Notes: a model not told the origin generated them from the sequence alone. 44,143 nt of DNA from Streptomyces sp. NRRL F-6131 (GCA_000719695.1 JOHN01000064.1:1-44143); one strand, 5' to 3'. Positions 25,001-32,681 are shown, numbered from the stretch's first letter. Translations and numbers: made by a program.

Positions 25001-25045
25001 GCCACCGAGAAGACCGTCGCCACCGAGAAGGGCGAGACGATATGA
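22040..25045 (+). CDS. PEP-synthase/rifampin-phosphotransferase-like enzyme
   Basis: A 1001-residue three-part enzyme. N-terminal ATP-grasp (about 15-360): VGNKFARQEVLRRAGFLVPEF and LFGTPQDIEGAL then LLQARP. A long middle region (about 380-830) resembles rifampin phosphotransferase and PEP-synthase relatives. The C-terminal swivelling domain has the phospho-carrier H906 in ERGTLLSHTAITGRLLGVPTV. Such enzymes move the beta-phosphate of ATP through the His to a hydroxyl or pyruvate. The usual RSSATAED motif in the ATP site is replaced by VAVRACVVP and an Ala/Glu-rich insert (about 133-168). The last 40 residues have four KTVAT/TEK-type repeats. Start ATG 22040; 4-base overlaps on both sides. 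It may phosphorylate the pathway intermediate (inference). Confidence 0.88.
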   Translation: MTELVVTTETDGGGVLADAARVGNKFARQEVLRRAGFLVPEFFCLPAAAFDEALDALRPTLPALPADGAEQAEVEAWCAAAREALAGSSPSAALAERVRKEFAAVAGPEGLVAVRACVVPVTVATAGPAVEATEDADAEPSAGAEAVGAAQAIGEAEAIGEDSAVDPFAGMSDSFLYVDEDGLAAAVVRCWASAFNPQAVRYRILRGLDPLRARVAVGVQRMVLGTRSFVAFTRDPRDGALRRVVAAAYGIGEGVVQEKADVDHFFHDPATDEVTARTVRKQWSMGLPEGAAAGAPVLLPVADELADVPVLDDDQVRAVAELAARVEELFGTPQDIEGALTEDGVVHLLQARPMVLAPVAAGAGSTARAADAADAADPQDADTARVYWGNHNITESFPGVSGALTFSQSREFYRRSFTDLYRRMGVPESWVRDNAHRLARMVGYLEGQVYYRLEDWHALHGQMPMFEIVRRGWEQAMGITGPARGERRWAAPAVVRALPRLAWRSALHPWQVKSFLRWWDQQMAEAETVGDSPEELIAFYRRLWERAGERWGVTLVNAFIALVVLGAGSVLLRRWTGEGPQVLVGLMGGGRENRSLEAVRAAMGLAERVGAVPELRAAVLDDASDPEELWQQIVTGRHGTAVADSARAYIARYGDRALHDLKLEEPTPRQRPWTVLALIRPLVRQGATVAANRADEQAAARRARERLREVCPNPAQRTVLLGITALARDLARIREDTRFCRTQLFGLSRDVMWRLGAELARTGVLDDQLDVADLTVEEVIGAFDGTGTVTDLRALVALRREQRERWAKNPQRPALLGTPAGLPLARALPRATAVGAAGVTDDGVLRGIGSSGGVVRGRAKVVLDPSTDPDLAAGHILVARETDPGWLFLMMSATGMVVERGTLLSHTAITGRLLGVPTVVAVPQATTAIPDGAWIEIDGTAGTVRLLPPSEAPGEQVEEQAEERPVEQVGPDSSEATEKTVATGKTVATEKTVATEKGETI

Positions 25046-26319
25046 CCGACCCGGCCCGCTTCCCCTTCCCGCCCGCCGGTGACGTGCGCCCGCCGGACGC
25101 GTACCGCGACGTCCTGCACGCCCGCGCCCCGCACCCGGTGCAGCTGTCCAGCGGACAGCCCGCCCTGCTGGTCACCCGGCACGAGGACGTCACCGCCGTC
25201 CTCGGCGACGACCGGTTCAGCCGCGCCGGCTACACCGAGCTCGCCCGGCCGCTGTTCGCCCGCAAGACGGAGTCCGTGCTGCTCGCCACCGCCGACGCGC
25301 CCGACCACACCCGACGCCGCCGTGCGATCCTCCCCGCGTTCACCGCGCGCCAGGTCCGCCTGCTGCGTCCGCGCCTGGAGGCCCTCGCCGAGGAGTTGCT
25401 CGACGACCTGACCGCCGGCGCCACCGACGGCGAGGCCGATCTGGTGGGCGGTTTCACGGTGCCGTTCCCGATGCGGGTCATCTGCGAGGTGCTCGGGGTC
25501 CCGCTCGACGACGGCGCGATGCTGCGCGCGGAGGTGGACATCCTGATGTCGACCTCAGGCCACAGCCGCGAGGAGGTCACCGCCACCCAGGCCCGGATGG
25601 ACGACTACTTCGCCGCCCTGGTCGCCGACAAGCGGCGTGCCGCCGAGGCGGGCACCCCGGCCGACGACCTGCTCACCCGGCTGGCGCTGCGGCCCGACGA
25701 CGACCCCGAGCTGCGGCTCTCCGACCGGGAGGTGGTCTCGCTCGGCTCCGGGATGCTGATGGCCGGCTACGAGACGACCGGCAACTCCTTCGGGATGTGC
25801 GTCCTGTTGCTCCTGCGGCACCCCACGCTGGCCAAGACCCTGCGCGAGCACCCCGAGCGGGTGGCCGCGGCGGTCGAGGAGATGCTGCGCTTCAGCTCCC
25901 TCAACAACACCGGCGGCGCGCCCCATCTGGTGACCGAGGACGTCGTGTTGGGCGGCTGTCCAGTAGCGGCTGGGCGGATCGTGGTGCCGCTGACCGACAC
26001 GGCCAACCGCGACCCGGCCGTCTTCACCGACCCGGACGCCTTCGACCCGGAGCGCCCGGACGTCGCTTCCCACCTCGCCTTCGGCTACGGCCGTCACCTG
26101 TGCCTGGGTGCCGAACTCGCCCGGGCCGAACTGCAGATCGGCATCCAGGCCCTGCTGCGTCGCTTCGAGGTGCTGGAACTGGCCCGTCCGGAGGAGGAGT
26201 TGGACTGGCGCCGGACGATGTTCATCAACGGCGTCTGGCAGCTGCCGGTCCGCTGGACCGCCGCATCCACCCCGCCGGCCGCCCCCGTGACCACGGCCGC
26301 CGAGGGGTCGCAGGCATGA
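25042..26319 (+). CDS. Cytochrome P450
   Basis: A 425-residue class I P450. Heme motif FGYGRHLCLG with C354 as the iron ligand, I-helix AGYETTGN in place of the usual A-G-x-D/E-T-T, ExxR (EEMLRFSS) and the N-terminal HTRRRR at the C-helix. It needs a ferredoxin, none of which is in this window. Likely hydroxylates the lipid or terpenoid intermediate of the operon. ATG 25042 overlaps the upstream stop (ATGA); its stop overlaps the UbiA start. Length is normal. Confidence 0.96.
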   Translation: MTDPARFPFPPAGDVRPPDAYRDVLHARAPHPVQLSSGQPALLVTRHEDVTAVLGDDRFSRAGYTELARPLFARKTESVLLATADAPDHTRRRRAILPAFTARQVRLLRPRLEALAEELLDDLTAGATDGEADLVGGFTVPFPMRVICEVLGVPLDDGAMLRAEVDILMSTSGHSREEVTATQARMDDYFAALVADKRRAAEAGTPADDLLTRLALRPDDDPELRLSDREVVSLGSGMLMAGYETTGNSFGMCVLLLLRHPTLAKTLREHPERVAAAVEEMLRFSSLNNTGGAPHLVTEDVVLGGCPVAAGRIVVPLTDTANRDPAVFTDPDAFDPERPDVASHLAFGYGRHLCLGAELARAELQIGIQALLRRFEVLELARPEEELDWRRTMFINGVWQLPVRWTAASTPPAAPVTTAAEGSQA

Positions 26320-27380
26320 GCCCCCCATCCACCGGGCCCACCACCCCGGGGACGCCCGCGCCCGCCGTCACCGGCCCCGCGGCCGGTCCCGCCACCGGCC
26401 CCGCGGCCGGTCCCGCCACCGCGCCCGCGCCCGCCCCCACCGGCGCCCCCGCCGACCCCGGCCCGTTCGCCGTCCGCCTCGGCGCGTTCCTGCGCGGCAG
26501 CTTCCCGTTGCCCCTGTCGCTGGTGTTCGCGACCGCGTGGACGGTGGGCGCCACCGGCCTGTTCGCCGCCGCCGACGGGCGCGTCGAGCACTGGCGGCCC
26601 GGCTGGGGCACCGCGGGGGCCGCGCTGACCGTGCTGGTCGACCTGCTCCTCATGCGCGCCGCCGACGACCTGCGCGACCTGCCCTACGACCGGCTCCACA
26701 ACCCGTCCCGCCCGCTGGCGCGCGGCGCCGTCCTGCCCCGCGACCTCCATGTGCTCGCGGGCGCCGGAGCCGTGTTCCTGCTCGTCCTGAACGCCGGCAA
26801 CCGGGCCGCACTGCTGCTGATCGCCGCTCAACTCGTCTACACCACCCTGCTGGTGGGCGCGGAACTGCGCCTCGGGTGGCCGCGCGGCGACGCCGTCGTC
26901 GTCGGCGTCCTGCTGAGCTCCCCGGTGCAGGTGCTGCTCAACCTCTACCTGTACGCGGTGTTCCTGCACGACGCGGGGCTGGACGCCGACTCCGTCGGGC
27001 GGTCCGTCCGGCACGTGCTGCCGCTGCTGGCGGTGATCATGCTGGCGGCCACCCACCACGAACTGGTCCGCAAGATCGTCCGCGAGCCGGGCGCGCACGA
27101 GCGCACCTACGTCCGGGTCTTCGGCCTGCGCACGACGGTCGTGCTCGCGCTGGTCTCCGCAGCCGCGTCCGCCGCCGTGTCGCTGGCGGTGCTGCGGCCG
27201 TGGGAGGGCGGGGCGGCCGACTGGGGGTGGCTGGCGCTGCTGCCGGTCGTCCTCGCCGCGCTCGCCGGCCGCCGCTTCGATCGGGACGCGGCGGCGCGCT
27301 GGCCCGTCGCGGCCGTGGTCGGCTATCTGCCGGCCGTCTTCGTCTGCCACCTGCTGATCGGCCTGGGCGGCACCTCATGA
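26316..27380 (+). CDS. UbiA-family membrane prenyltransferase-like protein
   Basis: A 354-residue integral membrane protein with eight to nine helices of the UbiA superfamily. After a 48-residue Pro/Ala-rich tail, the first Asp motif is DDLRDLPYD (D117, D118, D121, D125), the NDxxDxxxD motif with Asn changed to Asp. The second Asp-rich motif is absent; in its place is HELVRKIVREPGAHERTYVRVFG. This resembles a subset of actinobacterial UbiA-like proteins. UbiA enzymes transfer or cyclise prenyl or other diphosphate-activated lipids; donor and acceptor are unknown here. 4-base overlaps on both sides. Confidence 0.82.
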   Translation: MSPPSTGPTTPGTPAPAVTGPAAGPATGPAAGPATAPAPAPTGAPADPGPFAVRLGAFLRGSFPLPLSLVFATAWTVGATGLFAAADGRVEHWRPGWGTAGAALTVLVDLLLMRAADDLRDLPYDRLHNPSRPLARGAVLPRDLHVLAGAGAVFLLVLNAGNRAALLLIAAQLVYTTLLVGAELRLGWPRGDAVVVGVLLSSPVQVLLNLYLYAVFLHDAGLDADSVGRSVRHVLPLLAVIMLAATHHELVRKIVREPGAHERTYVRVFGLRTTVVLALVSAAASAAVSLAVLRPWEGGAADWGWLALLPVVLAALAGRRFDRDAAARWPVAAVVGYLPAVFVCHLLIGLGGTS

Positions 27381-28432
27381 GGACGGACGGCCTGTACATC
27401 GCCGGTCTGGCCGCCCATGTGCCGCGGCTCTGGCCGATCGCCGAGGCGGTCGCCGCGGGCCGGCCCGGCGCGGAACAGGCGCAGGCCGACGGCTGGACGG
27501 GCGTGGCGGTCGCCGACGACACGCCGGCGCCCGAACTGGCCGCCGAGGCCGCCCGGTCGGCGCTCAGCCGCGCCGGACTGGCGGCCGAGGACGTCTGCCT
27601 GGTGCTGCACGCCGGCACCTACCACCAGGGCCCCGACGGCTGGTACGCCGCGAACTACGTGCAGGACCAGGTGCTGGGCACGACGGCGCCGGCCATCGGC
27701 CTCGACCAGGGCTGCACGGCGATGCTGGACGCCACCCGGCTCGCGCACGGCTACCTCGCCCACGCCCCGGAGCGGTCGGCGGTCCTGGTCACGGCGGCCG
27801 ACAACTTCGGCACACCGGGGGCCGACCGGATGACCTACGCCGAGGGCTGGGGCACCGGCCGAGGATCGATCCTCGGTGACGCCGGCTGCGCGGTGCTGCT
27901 GTCGGCCACCTCGGGCCCGCTGCGGATCCGCTCGCTCGCCCAGTCCTCGCTGTCCTCCTGGGAGCGGCTGTACCGGGGCGAGGAGGAGCTGTTCCCGCCC
28001 GGTGCGGTGGCCGGCACCTCGATCCCGCTGGGTCGCCGGATGGCCGGGTACGCCGACCGCTTCCCCGAGCGGGACCTGCGCCAGACGATGGCCCGCGAGC
28101 TGATGCAGGCCCGCACCGCCCTGGCCCGGCAGGCGATCGAGGAGGCGGGCATCACGGCGGCGGACATCACCCGGGTCACCCACGTGTTCACCGGCCACCC
28201 CCGTTACCTGGAGGGCCTGTTGCGTCCCCTGGGCATCGACCCGGCGCGCGGCATGCTCGACCTCGGGCGCCGCACGGGCCACCTCGCGGCGTGCGACCAG
28301 TTCGTCTCGCTGGCCCACCTGCTGGACAACGGCGAGATCGGCCCCGGCGACCACGTCCTGCTCACCGGCAACGGCGCGGGGATCTCCCTCGCCACGGCCG
28401 TCGTCGAGGTCCTGGAGCACCCCGGCTGGTGA
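27377..28432 (+). CDS. KAS III-like enzyme with Cys-His-Asp pattern
   Basis: A 351-residue thiolase-fold protein of the beta-ketoacyl-ACP synthase III group. The nucleophile is C113 in LDQGCTAMLDA, as in FabH. H274 in TGHPRYLEG fits the catalytic His. Where FabH has Asn in GNTSAAS the protein has RRTGHLAACDQ, placing D307; this Cys-His-Asp set is known in acyltransferase-type KAS III proteins such as CerJ. It may therefore form an ester or amide rather than condense by decarboxylation (inference). Last gene of the operon; ATG 27377 overlaps the UbiA stop. A 13-bp hairpin follows at once. Confidence 0.88.
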   Translation: MRTDGLYIAGLAAHVPRLWPIAEAVAAGRPGAEQAQADGWTGVAVADDTPAPELAAEAARSALSRAGLAAEDVCLVLHAGTYHQGPDGWYAANYVQDQVLGTTAPAIGLDQGCTAMLDATRLAHGYLAHAPERSAVLVTAADNFGTPGADRMTYAEGWGTGRGSILGDAGCAVLLSATSGPLRIRSLAQSSLSSWERLYRGEEELFPPGAVAGTSIPLGRRMAGYADRFPERDLRQTMARELMQARTALARQAIEEAGITAADITRVTHVFTGHPRYLEGLLRPLGIDPARGMLDLGRRTGHLAACDQFVSLAHLLDNGEIGPGDHVLLTGNGAGISLATAVVEVLEHPGW

Positions 28433-28437
28433 CCTCG

Positions 28438-28469
28438 CCCCGTGACCGCCACCGGCGGCGGTCACGGGG
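28438..28469 (+). terminator. Terminator of the seven-gene operon
   Basis: Perfect 13-bp stem CCCCGTGACCGCC (28438-28450), loop ACCGGC, complement 28457-28469, starting 6 bases after the KAS III-like stop. Confidence 0.88.
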
Positions 28470-28562
28470 CGGTCGGTCGCAGGACGGTCGGTCACAGGAC
28501 GGTCGGTCACGGCGCGGTCGGTCGCAGCGCAGTGGTCGCGGCGCTGGTCACCACGCAGTGGT
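28470..28562. repeat. Degenerate GGTCGGTC / GTGGTC repeats
   Basis: Several units of the form CGGTCGGTC(A/G)CAGGA, 13-15 bases apart, then two GCAGTGGTC units. They follow the terminator and run up to the racemase stop. Simple slippage repeats, no spacers. Confidence 0.7.
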
Positions 28563-29248
28563 CACAAAGCGGCGGTGACGGCGGCCTCGGCGTGGATGCG
28601 GGTGGTGGGGAAGACCGGCACCGGGCTGTCGTCGGCGCCGACCAGGAGCTCGATCTCGGTGCAGCCGAGGATCACGCCCTCCGCACCGGCCGCCACCAGG
28701 TCGGCGATCACCCCCCGGTACGCCGCCCGCGACTCCTCGCGGACCACCCCGACGCACAGCTCCTCGTAGATCACCCGGTGCACCAGGGCCCGGCCCGGCG
28801 CGTCGGGGACGAGGACGTCCAGTCCGTGCGAGGCCAGCCGGTCCCGGTAGAAGTCCTGCTCCATGGTGAAGGCGGTGCCGAGCAGGCCGACCCTGGTCAC
28901 CCCGGCGGCCAGGACCGCCCCGGCCGTGGCGTCGGCGAGGTGCAGCAGCGGGACGGACACCGCTCCGGCCACCTGGTCGGCGACCTTGTGCATGGTGTTG
29001 GTGCAGATCAGCAGCAGCTCCGCGCCCGCCGCCTCGACGGCGCGGGCCGCATCGGCGAGCAGCCGGCCCGCCGCCTCCCACTCCCCGGCGGCCTGGAGCC
29101 GTTCGACCTCGGCGAAGTCCACCGAGTACAGCACGCACGTGGCGGAGTGCAGGCCGCCGAGCCGCTCCCGGGTGAGCTCGTTGAGGAGGCGGTAGTAGGT
29201 CGCCGTGGATTCCCAGCTCATGCCGCCGAGCAGGCCGATGGTCTTCAT
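28562..29248 (-). CDS. Aspartate/glutamate racemase family protein
   Basis: A 228-residue pyridoxal-independent racemase-fold protein. The two catalytic cysteines are visible in LLICTNTMHK and GVILGCTEIELL, and the N-terminus IGLLGGMSWESTATYY is typical of the YgeA/aspartate racemase branch. It would interconvert L- and D-Asp/Glu or a similar acid. AGAGTGG lies upstream of ATG 29248. It is on the opposite strand to the biosynthetic operon and divergent from the flavin hydroxylase gene at 29403. Confidence 0.93.
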   Translation of the reverse strand: MKTIGLLGGMSWESTATYYRLLNELTRERLGGLHSATCVLYSVDFAEVERLQAAGEWEAAGRLLADAARAVEAAGAELLLICTNTMHKVADQVAGAVSVPLLHLADATAGAVLAAGVTRVGLLGTAFTMEQDFYRDRLASHGLDVLVPDAPGRALVHRVIYEELCVGVVREESRAAYRGVIADLVAAGAEGVILGCTEIELLVGADDSPVPVFPTTRIHAEAAVTAAL

Positions 29249-29332
29249 CGCGCCACTCTGCCACGGCCGCGCGGGCGCGGCGAACCGGCCGTGAACGGAC
29301 GATCGACATCCACGCCCGGAAAGGAAGCATTG

Positions 29333-29357
29333 TCACCCTATTCATCCCTCAGGGTGA
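29333..29357. promoter_or_regulatory. Inverted repeat before the PobA-like gene
   Basis: TCACCCT-N11-AGGGTGA, 25 bases overall, in an A/T-rich patch. A -10-like TATGAT at 29388-29393 lies between it and the start codon. Likely the operator for the hydroxylase gene or the divergent racemase. Confidence 0.6.
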
Positions 29358-29387
29358 TTTGCGTCGATTCATGTATCCGGCGGTCAT

Positions 29388-29393
29388 TATGAT
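29388..29393 (+). promoter_or_regulatory. -10 element for a leaderless transcript
   Basis: TATGAT ends 9 bases before GTG 29403, and no ribosome site is present between. Transcription would begin at or close to the start codon. Confidence 0.55.
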
Positions 29394-29402
29394 CCACTTC
29401 TT

Positions 29403-30653
29403 GTGACCGACCGTCAGAACCACTCGGAGACCGACCGTCCGACCGACCCCGCCGCCCAGGTGGTCATCCTCGGCGCCGGCCCGGCCGGGCTGCTCCTCGG
29501 CAACCTGCTGCACCGGGCCGGCATCGACAGCGTCGTCCTGGAACGCGCCGACCGCGACCACCTGCACGCCCGGGCCCGGGCCGGCTTCCTCGCCGAGAAC
29601 ACCGTCCGGATCCTGGACCGGCACGGTCTCGCCGACGGCCTGCGCCGCCACGGCCGACCCCACGCCGCCTGCGAGTTCCGCACCGGCGACGGCCGCTTCC
29701 GCCTCGACTACGCCCGGCTGGCCCGCGGCGAGCGCCACACCGTCTACCCGCAGCAGCACCTCGTCGCCGACCTGCTCACCGCCTACCTGGACGCCGGCGG
29801 ACGAGTGCACTTCGGCACCGAGGCGCTGCGGGTGCTCGACACCGACGGTGAACGCCCGACCGTCGAGGCGCGCGGACCCGACGGCCGGCAGGTCCGCTGG
29901 CGGGCCCGGTACGTCGCCGGCTGCGACGGCCGGCACGGCGCCGCCCGCCGGTCGCTGCCCGCCGGCACGGCCGTCCACCACCACGACCACGGGCTGTCCT
30001 GGCTCGGCCTGCTGGTCGAGGCGCCGCCGAGCCTGGACGCCGTCGGGTACGCCGTCCACGAGCTGGGCTTCGCCGGACACATGGCCCGCACCGAGCGGAT
30101 CACCCGCTACTACCTCCAGTGCGAGCGCGGCACCCCGCCCGACGCCTGGGACGAGGACCGCATCTGGCACGAGCTGAACGTGCGGATGCGCGCGGCGGAG
30201 CACGGCCCGCTGCGCCGGGGGAGCGTCGTCCAGCGCACCGTCGTCGACCTGGAGTGCGACGTCGTCGAACCGCTGCGCCACGGCTCCCTCCTGCTCGCGG
30301 GGGACGCGGCGAGCATGCTCACCCCGTCGGCGGCCAAGGGCGCCAACCTCGCGGTGCTGGAGGCGGAGCTCCTCGCCGGCGCGCTCGTCGACGACCTCGC
30401 CCGGGGGGACGGACGCGCGCTGGCCGGGTACTCGGAGCGCTGCCTGGAACACATCTGGCGCGCCCAGGAGTTCTCGCACTGGATGGTCCGGCTGCTGCAC
30501 GCCGCGCCCGCGCCGCCCGTCCCGCCCGCCGCGCGCGCCCCGCACGGCGGCCCGTCGGGCTACGACGCGGGTCTGCGCCGGGCCCGCCTGGAGGCGCTGC
30601 GGACCTCCCGCGCCCAGCAGGACTGGTTCGCCGAGAACTACGTCGGCCTGTGA
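29403..30653 (+). CDS. FAD-dependent aromatic hydroxylase (PobA-like)
   Basis: A 416-residue single-component flavoprotein hydroxylase similar to 4-hydroxybenzoate 3-monooxygenase. Visible motifs: GAGPAGL (GxGxxG) near the N-terminus, RARAGFLAENTVRIL (the RIRAG block), GCDGRHGAARR (DG motif), RYYLQCERG and GDAASMLTPSAAKGANLAVLEAE (GD motif). It would ortho-hydroxylate a phenolic acid with NAD(P)H and O2. GTG 29403 has no ribosome site but follows a TATGAT, so it is probably leaderless. No ring-cleavage genes are nearby, so biosynthetic use is possible. The methyltransferase gene follows after 95 bases. Confidence 0.92.
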   Translation: MTDRQNHSETDRPTDPAAQVVILGAGPAGLLLGNLLHRAGIDSVVLERADRDHLHARARAGFLAENTVRILDRHGLADGLRRHGRPHAACEFRTGDGRFRLDYARLARGERHTVYPQQHLVADLLTAYLDAGGRVHFGTEALRVLDTDGERPTVEARGPDGRQVRWRARYVAGCDGRHGAARRSLPAGTAVHHHDHGLSWLGLLVEAPPSLDAVGYAVHELGFAGHMARTERITRYYLQCERGTPPDAWDEDRIWHELNVRMRAAEHGPLRRGSVVQRTVVDLECDVVEPLRHGSLLLAGDAASMLTPSAAKGANLAVLEAELLAGALVDDLARGDGRALAGYSERCLEHIWRAQEFSHWMVRLLHAAPAPPVPPAARAPHGGPSGYDAGLRRARLEALRTSRAQQDWFAENYVGL

Positions 30654-30748
30654 GCGGGCCCCCTCGCCGGGCCCCGCACCTTCCCGAGCCCCGCGGGCTC
30701 CCCGCGCACCGCCACCTTCCAGTGCATCGCAGCAAGGACGCCACCGCC

Positions 30749-32527
30749 ATGACCAGCACCGCCACACCCCTCGCAGCCCCGGCTCCCGTACCGGCCGACG
30801 CCGCCGAGGACGACACCGCCCGCCTGCGCGCCGCGGCCGACTTCGTCCGCCGCCACGACACCGCCACCCTCCTCCCGCTCCTCCTCCCCGGCCTCGACGA
30901 CCGGCAACTCCACTCCCTCACCCGCCATTTGGAGTTCGCCCACGCCGCCCTCCTGGTCTTCCCGCCCGACCGGGCGACCCTGTCCGCCGACCTCGCCGCC
31001 TGCGGTCTGACCGCCGACACACCGCCGCTCCCCAGCTCCGTCGTCCGCGGCCGGCTCGCCGCCCGCCACCGGCGCGACGCGGCCGGGCTCGACGTCTCGA
31101 TCCTGCGTCCCCAGGTCCTGGGTGCCGACGGCACGCGCCGGGCGGTCGAGGTGTTCGCGCTGACCGTCCCGCCGGGCTCCGACCTGCGAGCGGTGGCCGC
31201 GCACGAGCGGGCCCACCAGCACGAGGCGCACCTCGCCTTCGAGGTCCTGCGTCCGGAGCCGCTGCTCCTGCGCGGCCTGTGCGCCCTGCTCGTCGACCGG
31301 GGCGCCGTCCCGGACGGCGGCGGCCACAACCCGCATGAGAACGGCACCGTCCTCTACTTCACCGCGCCCGCCGCCTCCCGGGCCGGCTACCGGCGGGTGG
31401 AGCTGTACGCGCCCGGCGACCACCGCGACGTCCTCGCCACCCACCTGGCCGCCGCCCCGGCCGCGGCTCCTTCCGTCGACCCGCCCGCCGAAACGCTCCT
31501 GCGCCTGCTGACCGGGGCCTGGGCCACCCAGGCCCTGGCAGCCGGCGCCCGGCTGCGGCTGCCCGACGCCATGCCTCCGGGGACGTCGCTCGACCCCGCG
31601 ACCCTGGCCCGCCGCACCGGCACCCACCCCCGCGCCCTGACCACCCTGCTGCGCTACCTCGCGATGCTCGGCGTGGTCACCGCCGAGGACGACCGGTTCC
31701 GCCTCACCCCGGTCGGCGCGCTGCTCCGCGAGGACGCCCCGGGCTCGATGCGGGCGCTCGCCCTGATGTACGGCGGACCGTTCTACCGCTCCTTCGCCGC
31801 CCTCGACCACACCGTGCGCACCGGCGAGACCGCCTTCGACCACCTCTTCGGCGAGAACCACTTCGACCACTTCGCCCGCGACCCCGAACTCGCCGACCTC
31901 TTCGACCGTTCGATGGCCGCCAGCACCCGGATGTTCGACCCCGTCCCCGCCCACCCGGTGCTCACCGCCGCCGGACGCGCCCCGGCCGGCGCCACCGTCG
32001 TCGACGTCGCGGGCGGCAACGGCGAACTCCTCGCCCGCGTCCTCACCGCCCACCCGCACCTGCGCGGCCTCCTCCTGGAACGCCCGCACGCCGTCGAGGC
32101 CGCCCGCCGCACCATGGAGGCGGCCGGCTGCGCCGACCGCTGCACCTACCGCGCCGGCGACTTCGCCGACGTCCCGGCCGACGGCGACGTCTACCTCCTC
32201 TCCCGGGTGCTGCACGACTGGGACGACGACCGCTGCCGCGCCATCCTGCGCCACTGCGAACGCGCGATGCCCGCCCACGCCGACCTGCTCATCGTCGAAC
32301 GCCTCCTGCCCGCCGACGGCTCCGCCTCTCTGGCGACCGCCTGGGACGTCCACATGATGTGCAACGTCGGTGGCCGGGAACGCCGCGCCGACCACTACGC
32401 CGACCTCCTCGCCGCCGCCGGCCTCGACCTCCTCGCCCACACCCCCCTCCCGCTCGACGCCGCCCTCCTCCACGCCCGCAAACCCACCACCGCCCACCAC
32501 CTCCCGTCCCCACCCCCCGCTTCCTGA
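30749..32527 (+). CDS. SAM O-methyltransferase with extra N-terminal domain
   Basis: A 592-residue protein. The C-terminal 340 residues are a plant COMT/bacterial antibiotic-type O-methyltransferase: a winged dimerisation helix (about 245-320), the SAM loop VVDVAGGNGELLARV, acidic LLLERP and LLSRVLHDWDDDRCRAIL. The N-terminal 240 residues are not usual in this family; HEAHLAFEV, HENGTVLYF and YRRVELYAPGD look like one VOC/glyoxalase-type half (tentative). Start ATG 30749 follows AGCAAGGACG. It is 95 bases after the PobA-like gene on the same strand, suggesting methylation of a catechol made by it (inference). Confidence 0.85.
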   Translation: MTSTATPLAAPAPVPADAAEDDTARLRAAADFVRRHDTATLLPLLLPGLDDRQLHSLTRHLEFAHAALLVFPPDRATLSADLAACGLTADTPPLPSSVVRGRLAARHRRDAAGLDVSILRPQVLGADGTRRAVEVFALTVPPGSDLRAVAAHERAHQHEAHLAFEVLRPEPLLLRGLCALLVDRGAVPDGGGHNPHENGTVLYFTAPAASRAGYRRVELYAPGDHRDVLATHLAAAPAAAPSVDPPAETLLRLLTGAWATQALAAGARLRLPDAMPPGTSLDPATLARRTGTHPRALTTLLRYLAMLGVVTAEDDRFRLTPVGALLREDAPGSMRALALMYGGPFYRSFAALDHTVRTGETAFDHLFGENHFDHFARDPELADLFDRSMAASTRMFDPVPAHPVLTAAGRAPAGATVVDVAGGNGELLARVLTAHPHLRGLLLERPHAVEAARRTMEAAGCADRCTYRAGDFADVPADGDVYLLSRVLHDWDDDRCRAILRHCERAMPAHADLLIVERLLPADGSASLATAWDVHMMCNVGGRERRADHYADLLAAAGLDLLAHTPLPLDAALLHARKPTTAHHLPSPPPAS

Positions 32528-32550
32528 CCGCGCCTCACGCCCGCCGGCCG

Positions 32551-32584
32551 GGTGCCGGGGCGGGAAGCCGCCCACCCCGGCGCC
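32551..32584 (+). terminator. Imperfect hairpin after the methyltransferase
   Basis: GGTGCCGGGG and CGG pair with CCG and CCCCGGCGCC around GAAG, with a small bulge. Likely terminator. Confidence 0.5.
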
Positions 32585-32681
32585 GGCACCACCGGGGTCG
32601 ACGCCCCGTTCTTCGGACCAGGCGTTAGTCTGTGCGCTGCACTTCCAATCTGATCATGCATTAAACGGGGGTTCCTTCGTC

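Noticed and set aside
28470..28562. Possible CRISPR or regulatory array
   Set aside because: Short degenerate slippage repeats without spacers.
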